The notes beneath the pieces are model-generated. The model was given only the letters and a program-made list of their open reading frames with translations, was not told the DNA's origin and made no database searches. Both the position numbers and the translations under genes were made by a program. Shown piece after piece: positions 8,823-17,161 of a stretch of DNA of 64,000 nucleotides (its first letter is position 1; each line of letters starts with the position of its first letter). Source of the DNA: Streptomyces sp. F001 (lineage in GTDB: Bacteria > Actinomycetota > Actinomycetes > Streptomycetales > Streptomycetaceae); assembly GCF_004187715.1 (NCBI RefSeq), contig NZ_QZWF01000004.1, positions 434,001 to 498,000 of the forward strand, written 5' to 3'.

Positions 8823-10556
8823 TTACGACGTCGACGGGCTCGGGTCGCCACTGTCGCTGGGTGGTGGCGGTGAGTCGCCCGGGGTGGACGGGGTGGAGTC
8901 GCTGGGGGGCTCGGGTCGGTGGGGGCGGGTGGTCGGTGGTCGCTGGGGTGGGCTCGGTGGGCGGGGTCGTGGGCGTCGGGTCCGGTCGGGCGGGGGCGGA
9001 GGTGGGCTGCGGGGGTGCTGGGCGGGGTCCGGGGGCGGGCCCGGGTCGGTCGGGGTGGGGGCGGGGCCGTAGCCCTGGATCGTGACAACCGCGCCGGCTG
9101 GTGAGATCGCCACCCGTGCGCTCCAGTACCCGGACGGCTCGCGCAGCTGGTCGACGTACACCTTGATCGTCAACGTTTCGCCTGGGCGGAGCGTTCCTGC
9201 AGATCGGCTCAGGTAGAGCCAGGAGGCGCCCGTGGTCGCGGACCAGCGCACCGGGGCATGGCCGGAGGCGGTCAGAGTGATCAGCGTGGTGTCGCCGCTG
9301 TTGTCGGCGGTCACCGCCAGCTCCCCCACACCCTTGCGGCCCGCTCCGGCGACGCTGACGACCTCCACGGAGACGTCGGGTTGGTCGCCGTTCGAGAAGC
9401 GGCCACCAGGGTGCGTGTCGGCGTTTCCCGTGTTCTCGTAGCCGCCGCGCGCCGCCTCGCCGTCGAGGCTGCCGGGGGTGTCGTCGCGGCTGGCGGTGGC
9501 GGTGCTGCCCTCTCCGCCCTCGCCGGTGACCGGCGAGGCCCGGTAGGCGGACCAGAGGGCCAGTACGGGGGCCGCCACGACGGTGGCGACGACGGTCGTG
9601 GTGACGGCACGCGCGCGTAGGCGGTCCCTTCGGGCGGTGCGGTCCTTGGGGTCCATGGGGAAGCCGCGCCGGTCGAAGCGCGGCGCGGCGGTGCCCCGCG
9701 CGCGCGGGTGATGCGCCATGGCGTGGCGCAGTGCCGCGCGGGGCGCCTCCAGCACGGGCAGCGCGGCGGGGGTGACGCTGGCGCCGGGCCAGCGGCCGGG
9801 GACGGCGCGCTCGGCGGTGCGCCGGCAGCGGGGGCAGTCGTCGACGTGCCGGACGAGCTCACGGCGGACCGCGGCGCTGAGCACGAGCTGGTTGTCGCCG
9901 GTGAGGCGGGCGACGCCCGGACAGCCGCCGGTCTCGACGACCGCAAGGGCGGCGCGGGTGCGTTCGACCTCGCAGGCGGCGGAGGCGAGCAGTTCACGGG
10001 TGGCGGCGAGGTCCATGCCGAGGACGGCGGCGACCTCATGGGCGGCCAAGTGGTGGCGTACGGCCAGCTCGAGCGCCTCGCGCTGCTCGGGGGTGGTGCC
10101 GGCGGCCTCCGGCCAGGCCAGCTGGGCGAGTTCGCGCCGACGCTGCTCCTGGGCCTCCTCGGAGACGGGCGGGGTGGTGGGCTGTCTGCCGCGCTGCCGT
10201 TCGGTGCCATGGCGGCCCGCCGCGTGCGTGGCCTGACGTTTCTGCTTGGCCTCGGCCAGCTTGCGCAGGCACACCCAGCGGGCCAGCGCGTACAACCACG
10301 CCCGGCGGTCCCCGGCGGCGTCCGGGGCACGCTGGCCGCGGCGTTCGGCGAGCGCGAGGACCTCGCCCAGGGCGGCGGTCGCGGCGTCGTGGTCACACAG
10401 CACGGAGAGGCAGTAGGTGAACAGACCGTCCAGATACGGCTCGTAGCGCGCGGGCGGGTGGTGCGCCAGCGTGCGCGCCGCAGCACGGTCGCGTGCCTCG
10501 CGGCGCGCCCGGTGTGCGCCGGTCGTGCGGGTCGAGGTGTCCGGGCTGCTGCTCAT
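8823..10556 (-). CDS. Sigma-factor-like / zinc-finger anti-sigma-like membrane protein with BACON-type external domain
   Basis: About 577 residues. Residues ~40-115 resemble sigma region 2 (YLDGLFTYCLSVLCDHDAAT through AWLYALARWVCLRKLAEAKQ), and ~140-205 resemble region 4. Next comes HVDDCPRCRR, the HxxxCxxC pattern of zinc anti-sigma domains, then a transmembrane helix near residues 310-330. The external part has WLYLSRSAGTLRPGETLTI, as in BACON-like beta-sandwich domains. The C-terminal ~75 residues are a Pro/Ser/Asp-rich tail. The start is ATG 10556 (a GTG lies one codon upstream). It probably tethers a sigma-like module to the membrane; whether it acts on transcription is unknown. Confidence 0.75.
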   Translation of the reverse strand: MSSSPDTSTRTTGAHRARREARDRAAARTLAHHPPARYEPYLDGLFTYCLSVLCDHDAATAALGEVLALAERRGQRAPDAAGDRRAWLYALARWVCLRKLAEAKQKRQATHAAGRHGTERQRGRQPTTPPVSEEAQEQRRRELAQLAWPEAAGTTPEQREALELAVRHHLAAHEVAAVLGMDLAATRELLASAACEVERTRAALAVVETGGCPGVARLTGDNQLVLSAAVRRELVRHVDDCPRCRRTAERAVPGRWPGASVTPAALPVLEAPRAALRHAMAHHPRARGTAAPRFDRRGFPMDPKDRTARRDRLRARAVTTTVVATVVAAPVLALWSAYRASPVTGEGGEGSTATASRDDTPGSLDGEAARGGYENTGNADTHPGGRFSNGDQPDVSVEVVSVAGAGRKGVGELAVTADNSGDTTLITLTASGHAPVRWSATTGASWLYLSRSAGTLRPGETLTIKVYVDQLREPSGYWSARVAISPAGAVVTIQGYGPAPTPTDPGPPPDPAQHPRSPPPPPPDRTRRPRPRPPSPPQRPPTTRPHRPEPPSDSTPSTPGDSPPPPSDSGDPSPSTS

Positions 10557-10801
10557 CACCCGGCCGACCGTAGGGGGCGGGGGGTGGCGCCTTCCGCCCC
10601 CTTGAGCACATTTAATTCGTACGGGTGAAACGATCCCTCATAAGGGGACAGGAACCGGTGATTCCGTGACCGGTTCGGGCGTGTCGATACCGGTTCGTAC
10701 AGGGTTCGCGGCCCCGCTCGCGGCCTCAGGGCACAGTGGCCCGCGGACCGATGACCTGCAGCGTGCCCGCGCTGTCAGTGGGGCCGGTTACGGTTTCGTC
10801 C

Positions 10802-12211
10802 ATGGCTGCCCGTACGAAGACCACGAAGGACCGCCCGTCCTACCGCTGCACCGAATGCGGCTGGCAGACGGCCAAGTGGCTCGGCCGCTGCCCCGAATGC
10901 CAGGCCTGGGGCACGGTCGAGGAATACGGCACGCCCGCCGTACGCACGACCACACCCGGCCGCGTCACCACCTCCGCCCTGCCCATCGGCCAGGTCGACG
11001 GCCGCCAGGCCACCGCCCGCCCGACCGGCGTCCCCGAGCTGGACCGCGTGCTCGGCGGCGGGCTCGTGCCCGGCGCGGTGGTGCTCGTCGCGGGCGAGCC
11101 CGGCGTCGGCAAGTCGACCCTGCTGCTGGACGTGGCGGCCAAGTCGGCGAGTGACGAACACCGCACCCTTTATGTGACCGGCGAGGAGTCGGCGAGCCAG
11201 GTCCGGCTGCGCGCCGACCGGATCGGCGCCATCGACGACCACCTCTATCTCGCCGCCGAGACCGATCTGGCCGCCGTGCTGGGCCACTTGGACGCGGTGA
11301 AGCCGTCACTGCTCATCCTCGACTCGGTACAGACGGTCGCCTCCCCGGAGATCGACGGCGCCCCAGGCGGCATGGCCCAGGTCCGCGAGGTCGCCGGCGC
11401 CCTGATCCGCGCCTCCAAGGAGCGGGGCATGTCCACGCTCCTGGTGGGCCATGTCACCAAGGACGGCGCGATCGCGGGTCCGCGCCTGCTGGAGCACCTC
11501 GTCGACGTCGTCCTGCACTTCGAGGGCGACCGGCACGCGCGTCTGCGCCTCGTACGCGGCGTCAAGAACCGCTACGGGACGACGGACGAGGTCGGCTGCT
11601 TCGAGCTGCACGACGAGGGCATCACCGGACTCGCCGACCCCAGCGGCCTGTTCCTGACCCGCCGGGCCGAACCGGTCCCCGGCACCTGCCTGACCGTCAC
11701 CCTGGAGGGCCGCCGCCCCCTGGTCGCCGAGGTCCAGGCACTCACGGTCGACTCACAGATCCCCTCCCCACGCCGCACGACGTCCGGCCTGGAGACCTCC
11801 CGCGTCTCGATGATGCTGGCGGTCCTGGAACAGCGCGGCCGCATCAGCGCCCTGGGCAAACGGGACATCTACTCCGCAACGGTCGGCGGAGTGAAGCTGT
11901 CCGAACCGGCCGCCGACCTCGCCATCGCCCTCGCGCTGGCGTCGGCGGCCAGTGACACCCCGCTGCCGAAGAACCTCGTGGCGATCGGCGAGGTCGGCCT
12001 CGCGGGCGAGGTCAGACGGGTCACCGGCGTGCAGCGCCGGCTCGCGGAGGCGCACCGCCTGGGCTTCACGCATGCGCTCGTGCCGGGCGATCCGGGCAAG
12101 GTCCCTGCGGGTATGAAGGTCCTGGAAGTCGCGGACATAGGGGACGCCCTGAGGGTCCTCCCCCGCTCCCGTCGCCGAGAGGCCCCCCGGGACGCGGAGG
12201 ACCGCCGGTAG
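10802..12211 (+). CDS. radA: DNA repair protein RadA (Sms)
   Basis: A 469-residue RecA-like branch-migration ATPase acting in recombinational repair. An N-terminal C4 zinc finger (CTECGWQ...CPEC, residues ~16-34) is followed by Walker A GEPGVGKST, Walker B LLILDSVQTV, the RadA motif in the form KNRYG (usual KNRFG), and a C-terminal Lon-like domain with NLVAIGEVGLAGEVRRV. The frame is open 22 codons further upstream, but that part is implausible, so ATG 10802 is chosen although no strong ribosome site precedes it. It lies directly upstream of disA, a common pairing. Confidence 0.96.
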   Translation: MAARTKTTKDRPSYRCTECGWQTAKWLGRCPECQAWGTVEEYGTPAVRTTTPGRVTTSALPIGQVDGRQATARPTGVPELDRVLGGGLVPGAVVLVAGEPGVGKSTLLLDVAAKSASDEHRTLYVTGEESASQVRLRADRIGAIDDHLYLAAETDLAAVLGHLDAVKPSLLILDSVQTVASPEIDGAPGGMAQVREVAGALIRASKERGMSTLLVGHVTKDGAIAGPRLLEHLVDVVLHFEGDRHARLRLVRGVKNRYGTTDEVGCFELHDEGITGLADPSGLFLTRRAEPVPGTCLTVTLEGRRPLVAEVQALTVDSQIPSPRRTTSGLETSRVSMMLAVLEQRGRISALGKRDIYSATVGGVKLSEPAADLAIALALASAASDTPLPKNLVAIGEVGLAGEVRRVTGVQRRLAEAHRLGFTHALVPGDPGKVPAGMKVLEVADIGDALRVLPRSRRREAPRDAEDRR

Positions 12212-12291
12212 ACTTTGCCCTGGTCTCGCCCGTCCGTACGAACCGAGTGCGCATACGGGAGCGCCCCAGAACCTGCGACCGGAGGAGTGCA

Positions 12292-13416
12292 GTGGCAGCC
12301 AACGACCGGGCAGCAGCTCCCGGAAAATCCGGTGGGAGTGCCGGTTCCGATGGCCTGATGCGCGCCTCGCTGAGCGCCGTGGCTCCGGGCACGGCCCTGC
12401 GTGACGGGCTCGAGCGGGTCCTGCGCGGCAACACCGGCGGGCTGATCGTGCTCGGCTCCGACAAGACCGTCGAGGCCATGTGCACGGGCGGTTTCGTGCT
12501 GGATGTCGAGTTCACGGCGACCCGGCTGCGCGAGCTGTGCAAGCTGGACGGCGGCATCGTGCTCTCCTCCGACCTGTCGAAGATCCTGCGTGCGGGTGTC
12601 CAACTCGTCCCGGATCCCACGATCCCGACCGAGGAGACGGGCACTCGCCACCGCACCGCGGACCGGGTCAGCAAGCAGGTCGGATTCCCTGTGGTCTCGG
12701 TCTCCCAGTCCATGCGGCTGATCGCGCTGTACGTCGACGGCCAGCGCCGCGTACTGGAGGACTCGGCGGCGATCCTGTCCCGCGCCAACCAGGCCCTGGC
12801 GACCCTGGAGCGCTACAAGCTCCGCCTGGACGAGGTCGCGGGCACGCTGTCGGCGCTGGAGATCGAGGACCTGGTGACGGTCCGGGACGTCTCCGCCGTC
12901 GCCCAGCGACTGGAGATGGTGCGCCGCATCGCCACCGAAATCGCCGAATACGTGGTCGAACTGGGCACCGACGGACGTCTCCTCGCCCTCCAGCTGGACG
13001 AGTTGATCGCCGGCGTCGAACCGGAGCGTGAACTGGTCGTCCGGGACTACGTTCCCGAGCCCACCGCCAAGCGCTCCCGCACGGTCGAGGAGGCGCTGGC
13101 CGAACTGGACGCCCTCACCCACGCCGAGCTGCTCGAACTGCCCACGGTGGCCCGAGCATTGGGCTACACGGGCTCCCCCGAGGCCCTCGACTCCGCGGTG
13201 TCCCCGCGCGGCTTCCGCCTCCTCGCCAAGGTGCCGCGCCTCCCGGGCGCCATCATCGACCGGCTGGTGGAGTACTTCGGCGGCCTGCAGAAACTCCTCG
13301 CCGCCAGCGTGGACGACCTTCAGACGGTCGAGGGCGTGGGCGAGGCGCGTGCGCGCAGCGTCCGGGAGGGGCTGTCGCGGCTGGCGGAGTCGTCGATCCT
13401 GGAACGCTACGTCTGA
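12292..13416 (+). CDS. disA: DNA integrity scanning diadenylate cyclase DisA
   Basis: A 374-residue protein that makes c-di-AMP from two ATP and senses branched DNA. The N-terminal DAC domain has LDGGIVLSSDLSKI and TRHRTADRVS (the RHRTA catalytic motif is intact; the usual DGA triplet reads DGG). A helical linker follows, then a C-terminal helix-hairpin-helix DNA-binding domain (KVPRLPGAIIDRLVEYFGG, TVEGVGEARARSVREGLSRL). GTG 12292 is preceded by a perfect GGAGGAG at 12281-12287, which fixes the start. It sits 80 bases after radA; RadA inhibits DisA activity in Bacillus. Confidence 0.97.
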   Translation: MAANDRAAAPGKSGGSAGSDGLMRASLSAVAPGTALRDGLERVLRGNTGGLIVLGSDKTVEAMCTGGFVLDVEFTATRLRELCKLDGGIVLSSDLSKILRAGVQLVPDPTIPTEETGTRHRTADRVSKQVGFPVVSVSQSMRLIALYVDGQRRVLEDSAAILSRANQALATLERYKLRLDEVAGTLSALEIEDLVTVRDVSAVAQRLEMVRRIATEIAEYVVELGTDGRLLALQLDELIAGVEPERELVVRDYVPEPTAKRSRTVEEALAELDALTHAELLELPTVARALGYTGSPEALDSAVSPRGFRLLAKVPRLPGAIIDRLVEYFGGLQKLLAASVDDLQTVEGVGEARARSVREGLSRLAESSILERYV

Positions 13417-13448
13417 CTCGCCTGGCCTGGCTGTGGGGTCCGGCGGAG

Positions 13449-14273
13449 CTAATCGGCATCCAGCACGAACGAAGTCCGCACCTTCCCGAACCCCGGCGCC
13501 GCAGCCTCCACCAGATACGTCCCCGCCCCGGCCGCCCCCGCCGGAGGCGTCCCGCACTCGGGAACGCTCGGCTTGCGATCCCACTCCACGGTGTACGTGA
13601 TGCCGCTGCCCGCCGGCACCCGGTACAGCAGGCTGCCGGCCCCCTTGGGACAGTCCTTCGACGACCAGTACGCGTCGTCGCTTCCCGCCTGAGTGATCGT
13701 CAGCACCGCGCTCTTCGGCCCGAGATCGACCTTGCAGTCACTGCCGGAGGAGTTCTGCGCGGCCAGCCGGAAGGCCGGCTTCTCGTCCGGCGAGTAGGAG
13801 TTACGCACACTGCGCAGCGTCAACGACACCGCGCTCGGCGTGCAGTGGGCCAGGGGGGACCCGGCCGGCAGGGCATCCCCCGCACCGACGTCGGCCCCTG
13901 ACACAGCGCCACCCGAGCCGCCACCGCTGCTCGCACTGCCGCTGCCGCCGTCACCCGAGCCGTCGGCCCCGCCGGAGTCCCCCGCCCCGGCACTGTCTCC
14001 CGAGCCGCCCCCGTTGGCGTCCCCGTCGTCCGACTCGTCACGTCCGCCGGGCGCCTGGCTGATCGCAGGTCCGGAGCTGGACGGCCCCGGCGTGATCGTG
14101 GGCGCGGGATTCTTGCCGTCGGACCCGTCGGCGCCGTTCTTGCTGCCGCCGCCCGATGTGAGGACCCAGGCGATCAGCAGCGCCAACAGGGCGATCACAG
14201 ACAGCAGGACGACCCTCCGTCGCCAGTAGATGGAGGAGGGAAGCGGCCCGACCGGATTGCGCAGAGATCCCAC
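13449..14273 (-). CDS. Membrane-anchored protein with Ser/Gly-rich linker (unknown function)
   Basis: Taken from GTG 14273, 274 residues: a short cytoplasmic N-terminus, one transmembrane helix (VVLLSVIALLALLIAWVLTS), a ~100-residue low-complexity Gly/Ser/Asp linker, and an external domain of about 120 residues with cysteines in LAHCTPS, SDCKVDL, KDCPKG and VPECGTP, probably two disulfides. The fold reads as a beta-sandwich. The frame stays open to 14351, but the extra residues look non-coding. Convergent with disA. No family recognised. Confidence 0.72.
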   Translation of the reverse strand: MGSLRNPVGPLPSSIYWRRRVVLLSVIALLALLIAWVLTSGGGSKNGADGSDGKNPAPTITPGPSSSGPAISQAPGGRDESDDGDANGGGSGDSAGAGDSGGADGSGDGGSGSASSGGGSGGAVSGADVGAGDALPAGSPLAHCTPSAVSLTLRSVRNSYSPDEKPAFRLAAQNSSGSDCKVDLGPKSAVLTITQAGSDDAYWSSKDCPKGAGSLLYRVPAGSGITYTVEWDRKPSVPECGTPPAGAAGAGTYLVEAAAPGFGKVRTSFVLDAD

Positions 14274-14651
14274 GGCGCAAACTGTACGAGAGATCGGTGC
14301 GCCAGCTTGCCCCACCCGCCGCCAGGAGCCACAACTTTTCCGGATCATCATTCCGGAATGCGGCCGACGCGCCGCTGCCGGTCATCGAGTCGAGCACCGG
14401 ACGACGCAGGGAGTGACGAACCTTCCCACGCCGCCTACGGTCCGTGACCGCGAGCGCCGGGTACGACGACAACACCCCCGGCGGCGCCCGGAACTTGACG
14501 GAGCGGCGGACGGAGACGGGGCCGTTCGCGACCGTAGCCCTTGCACCATTGGCCACGGCCTCCGGGCGGCGCAGCCGACACCGCGCCCCGACCCGCCCCA
14601 CTCCGCGCTATCCACGTCCGCGACCTTCGACGTGGCAGGATCGGAACTGCC
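14274..14651. other. Intergenic region between the membrane-protein gene and mutY
   Basis: This stretch separates divergent genes and should hold both promoters. The inverted repeat TTCCGGA (14338-14344) / TCCGGAA (14352-14358) with a 7-base spacer lies about 65-85 bases upstream of the leftward gene and could be an operator. Nothing else recognisable was seen. Confidence 0.5.
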
Positions 14652-15587
14652 ATGACTGCGCCCACGAAGCCACCGCACACCCGCCCCGCCGACGCCGTCC
14701 CCGGTCCGCCGCTCGGAGCCGAGCTGCATTCCCCTGTCATCGCCTGGTTCGACGAGCATGCGCGCGACCTGCCCTGGCGGCGCCCGGAGGCCGGCGCCTG
14801 GGGCGTGATGGTCAGCGAGTTCATGCTCCAGCAGACGCCGGTGAACCGCGTCCTGCCCGTCTACGAGCACTGGCTGGCCCGCTGGCCCCGCCCCGCCGAC
14901 CTCGCCGAGGAGGCCCCCGGCGAGGCCGTCCGCGCCTGGGGCCGGCTCGGCTACCCGCGCCGCGCCCTCAGGCTGCACGGCGCCGCCGTCGCCATAACGG
15001 AGCGGCACGGCGGGGACGTACCGACCGACCACGGCCAGCTGCTGGCGCTGCCCGGCATCGGCGAGTACACGGCGGCGGCCGTGGCGTCGTTCGCGTACGG
15101 GCAGCGGCATGCCGTGCTCGACACCAATGTCCGCCGGGTTCTGGCCCGCGCGGTCAACGGTGTGCAGTACCCGCCGAACGCCACCACCGCCGCCGAGCGC
15201 CGGCTCGCCCGGGCGCTGCTGCCCGAGGACGAGCGGACCGCCGCCCGCTGGGCCGCGGCCTCCATGGAGCTGGGCGCGCTGGTGTGCACGGCCAAGAACG
15301 AGAGCTGCCAGAGCTGCCCGATCGCCGCACAGTGCGCCTGGCGACTGGCCGGGAAGCCGGAGCACGACGGTCCGCCGCGCCGGGGACAGACGTACGCCGG
15401 CACCGACCGTCAGGTACGCGGCAAGCTGCTCGCCGTGCTGCGCGAGGCGCATGTGCCCGTGCCGCAGACGGTGCTGGACCGGGTGTGGCACGAGCCGGTG
15501 CAGCGGGCCCGGGCGCTGGACGGCCTGGTCGCGGACGGTCTGGTGGAGCCGCTGCCGGGCGGCCTGTACCGGCTGCCGCTGAGCTGA
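14652..15587 (+). CDS. mutY: A/G-specific adenine DNA glycosylase MutY
   Basis: A 311-residue base-excision enzyme that removes adenine mispaired with 8-oxoguanine. Motifs: VMVSEFMLQQTPVNRVLPVY (with the catalytic Glu), helix-hairpin-helix LPGIGEYTAAAVASFAYG, VLDTNVRRVLAR with the conserved Asp, and the 4Fe-4S loop CTAKNESCQSCPIAAQC (C-x6-C-x2-C-x5-C). It lacks the C-terminal NUDIX-like 8-oxoG recognition domain of E. coli MutY; the last ~65 residues form a winged-helix-like tail. Start ATG 14652; the open frame extends upstream without family similarity. Confidence 0.93.
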   Translation: MTAPTKPPHTRPADAVPGPPLGAELHSPVIAWFDEHARDLPWRRPEAGAWGVMVSEFMLQQTPVNRVLPVYEHWLARWPRPADLAEEAPGEAVRAWGRLGYPRRALRLHGAAVAITERHGGDVPTDHGQLLALPGIGEYTAAAVASFAYGQRHAVLDTNVRRVLARAVNGVQYPPNATTAAERRLARALLPEDERTAARWAAASMELGALVCTAKNESCQSCPIAAQCAWRLAGKPEHDGPPRRGQTYAGTDRQVRGKLLAVLREAHVPVPQTVLDRVWHEPVQRARALDGLVADGLVEPLPGGLYRLPLS

Positions 15588-15843
15588 CGTACAGCCGCAT
15601 CACAGGCCTCTGTCACACATCAGCGCTCGTTCACAGCTCAACCCCAGCGTCAAATCACTCCATACCCACCCCATCCGATCTACTCCTTTAACACGTCCCT
15701 ACTTCCGTTACACAACCGACGGACAGCCGAGCGTTTACCGCAGGCTGCTTCGGACAGCGCCGTGACAACGCCTCCGTAGCTTCATTTCCGTGCCCGACGG
15801 GGTGGCACGGCTACAGAAGTAACGGGGATGGAGGCGGTTGATC
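15588..15843 (+). promoter_or_regulatory. sigE leader and presumed CseB-dependent promoter region, with hairpin
   Basis: The 256-base gap upstream of sigE is relatively AT-rich between 15590 and 15720. Near its 3' end CCGTGCC (15788-15794) and GGCACGG (15804-15810) form a perfect 7-bp inverted repeat, 33 bases before the sigE start. In S. coelicolor sigE is transcribed mainly from a CseB-activated promoter; the site should be in this gap but I cannot place it exactly. Confidence 0.5.
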
Positions 15844-16401
15844 ATGGCGCAGCGCGAGGTGGGCGAGGTGGGCGAGGTACTCGGGTTCGAGGAGTACGTC
15901 CGCACCCGGCAGGACGCGCTCCTTCGCAGCGCCCGTCGGCTGGTCCCGGACCCGGTCGACGCCCAGGACCTGCTCCAGACGGCGCTGGCCCGGACGTACG
16001 GCCGCTGGGACGGCATAGCCGACAAGCGGCTCGCGGACGCCTATCTGCGCCGGGTCATGATCAACACGCGGACCGAGTGGTGGCGGGCCCGCAAGCTGGA
16101 GGAGGTGCCCACCGAGCAGCTCCCGGACGCCTGCGTGGACGACTCCACCGAGCAGCACGCGGACCGCGCCCTGCTGATGGACGTCATGAAGGTGCTCGCC
16201 CCGAAGCAGCGCAGCGTGGTCGTGCTGCGACACTGGGAGCAGATGTCCACGGAGGAGACGGCCGCCGCCCTCGGCATGTCGGCCGGAACGGTCAAGAGCA
16301 CGCTGCACCGGGCGCTCGCCCGGCTCCGCGAGGAGCTGGAGTCCCGCGATCTGGACGCACGCGCGCTGGAGCGTGAGGAGCGGGAGCGTTGCGCGGCCTA
16401 G
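15844..16401 (+). CDS. sigE: ECF RNA polymerase sigma factor SigE
   Basis: A 185-residue group IV sigma factor of the SigE type governing the cell-envelope stress response in Streptomyces. Region 2 includes VDAQDLLQTALARTYGRW and AYLRRVMINTRTEWWR; region 4 is LAPKQRSVVVLRHWEQMSTE with GMSAGTVKSTLHRAL. Start ATG 15844 lies 9 bases after GGAGG (15830-15834). Codons 5-10 contain a 9-base tandem duplication giving EVGEVGEV, so the true start could be a GTG nearby. First gene of the sigE-cseA-cseB-cseC operon; it overlaps cseA. No cognate anti-sigma gene is present; control is through CseBC. Confidence 0.95.
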   Translation: MAQREVGEVGEVLGFEEYVRTRQDALLRSARRLVPDPVDAQDLLQTALARTYGRWDGIADKRLADAYLRRVMINTRTEWWRARKLEEVPTEQLPDACVDDSTEQHADRALLMDVMKVLAPKQRSVVVLRHWEQMSTEETAAALGMSAGTVKSTLHRALARLREELESRDLDARALEREERERCAA

Positions 16402-17108
16402 GGTCTGTCCGGCGGCCGGAGTCGGAGACGCGGGGCGGGGCACGTCCCCCTGCGGGGCCGCCCACCCCGGCCCGGAGCACCTGGCAGGCGGCGAGTACGG
16501 CGGCGGTCGTGTTCGTCGCCCTCGCCCTGTCGGTCTCCGCCTGCGGTACCGGCGGCACCGGCGCCCGGGACGAGGGCCCGGCCCACTCCGACGAGGTCGC
16601 CGGCACCGGGGCCTCATCGGCGGCCCCGGCCTCCGCGGTGCCGCCCGCCAAGTCCCTCACCCGTCCCGCGGTGGTCAAGCTCCTCATGGCCGACCCGGAG
16701 GTCTCGACGACGGTCAAACGCTCCCTGAAGCCGTGCGCCGGGGACGAGTACCCGGTCGACCTGTCGTACGGCAATCTGACGTCAGGGCCGGTCGACGATG
16801 TCGTCGTCAATGTCGTGACCTGCAGCGATGTCGTCGGCATCGGCTCGTATGTGTATCGCGAGCAGGGCGGCGCGTACCAGAATGTCTTCCAGTCCGAGGA
16901 ACCTCCGGTCTATGCCGAAATAGACCGTGATGACCTGGTCGTGACCAAGCAGGTGTACGAGAAGGGCGACCCGGTGTCGAGCCCGTCCGGCGAGAACGTG
17001 ATCACGTACCGCTGGGCCTCGGGCCGCTTCACCGAGGAGTACCGGACGCACAACGACTACAGCCCGGTGGTCGGTGGCGCGGCCACCCCGGCGCCCGAGA
17101 GCAACTGA
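16389..17108 (+). CDS. cseA: Lipoprotein CseA, negative modulator of the SigE response
   Basis: About 239 residues. A type II signal peptide is visible: hydrophobic VVFVALALSVSACG with lipobox Cys near residue 53, preceded by an unusually long N-region. The only plausible start before the hydrophobic core is TTG 16389, placed 8 bases after GAGGAG (16375-16380), so the gene overlaps the sigE end by 13 bases. The mature part is a compact extracytoplasmic domain with cysteines in PCAGDEY and VTCSDV. In S. coelicolor loss of CseA raises sigE expression, so it likely damps CseC signalling at the membrane. Confidence 0.9.
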   Translation: MRGLGSVRRPESETRGGARPPAGPPTPARSTWQAASTAAVVFVALALSVSACGTGGTGARDEGPAHSDEVAGTGASSAAPASAVPPAKSLTRPAVVKLLMADPEVSTTVKRSLKPCAGDEYPVDLSYGNLTSGPVDDVVVNVVTCSDVVGIGSYVYREQGGAYQNVFQSEEPPVYAEIDRDDLVVTKQVYEKGDPVSSPSGENVITYRWASGRFTEEYRTHNDYSPVVGGAATPAPESN

Positions 17109-17161
17109 ACCCCGGCCGGACTCCCACGCACGACAAGCACACGAGAACAGAGAGCAGCGGG

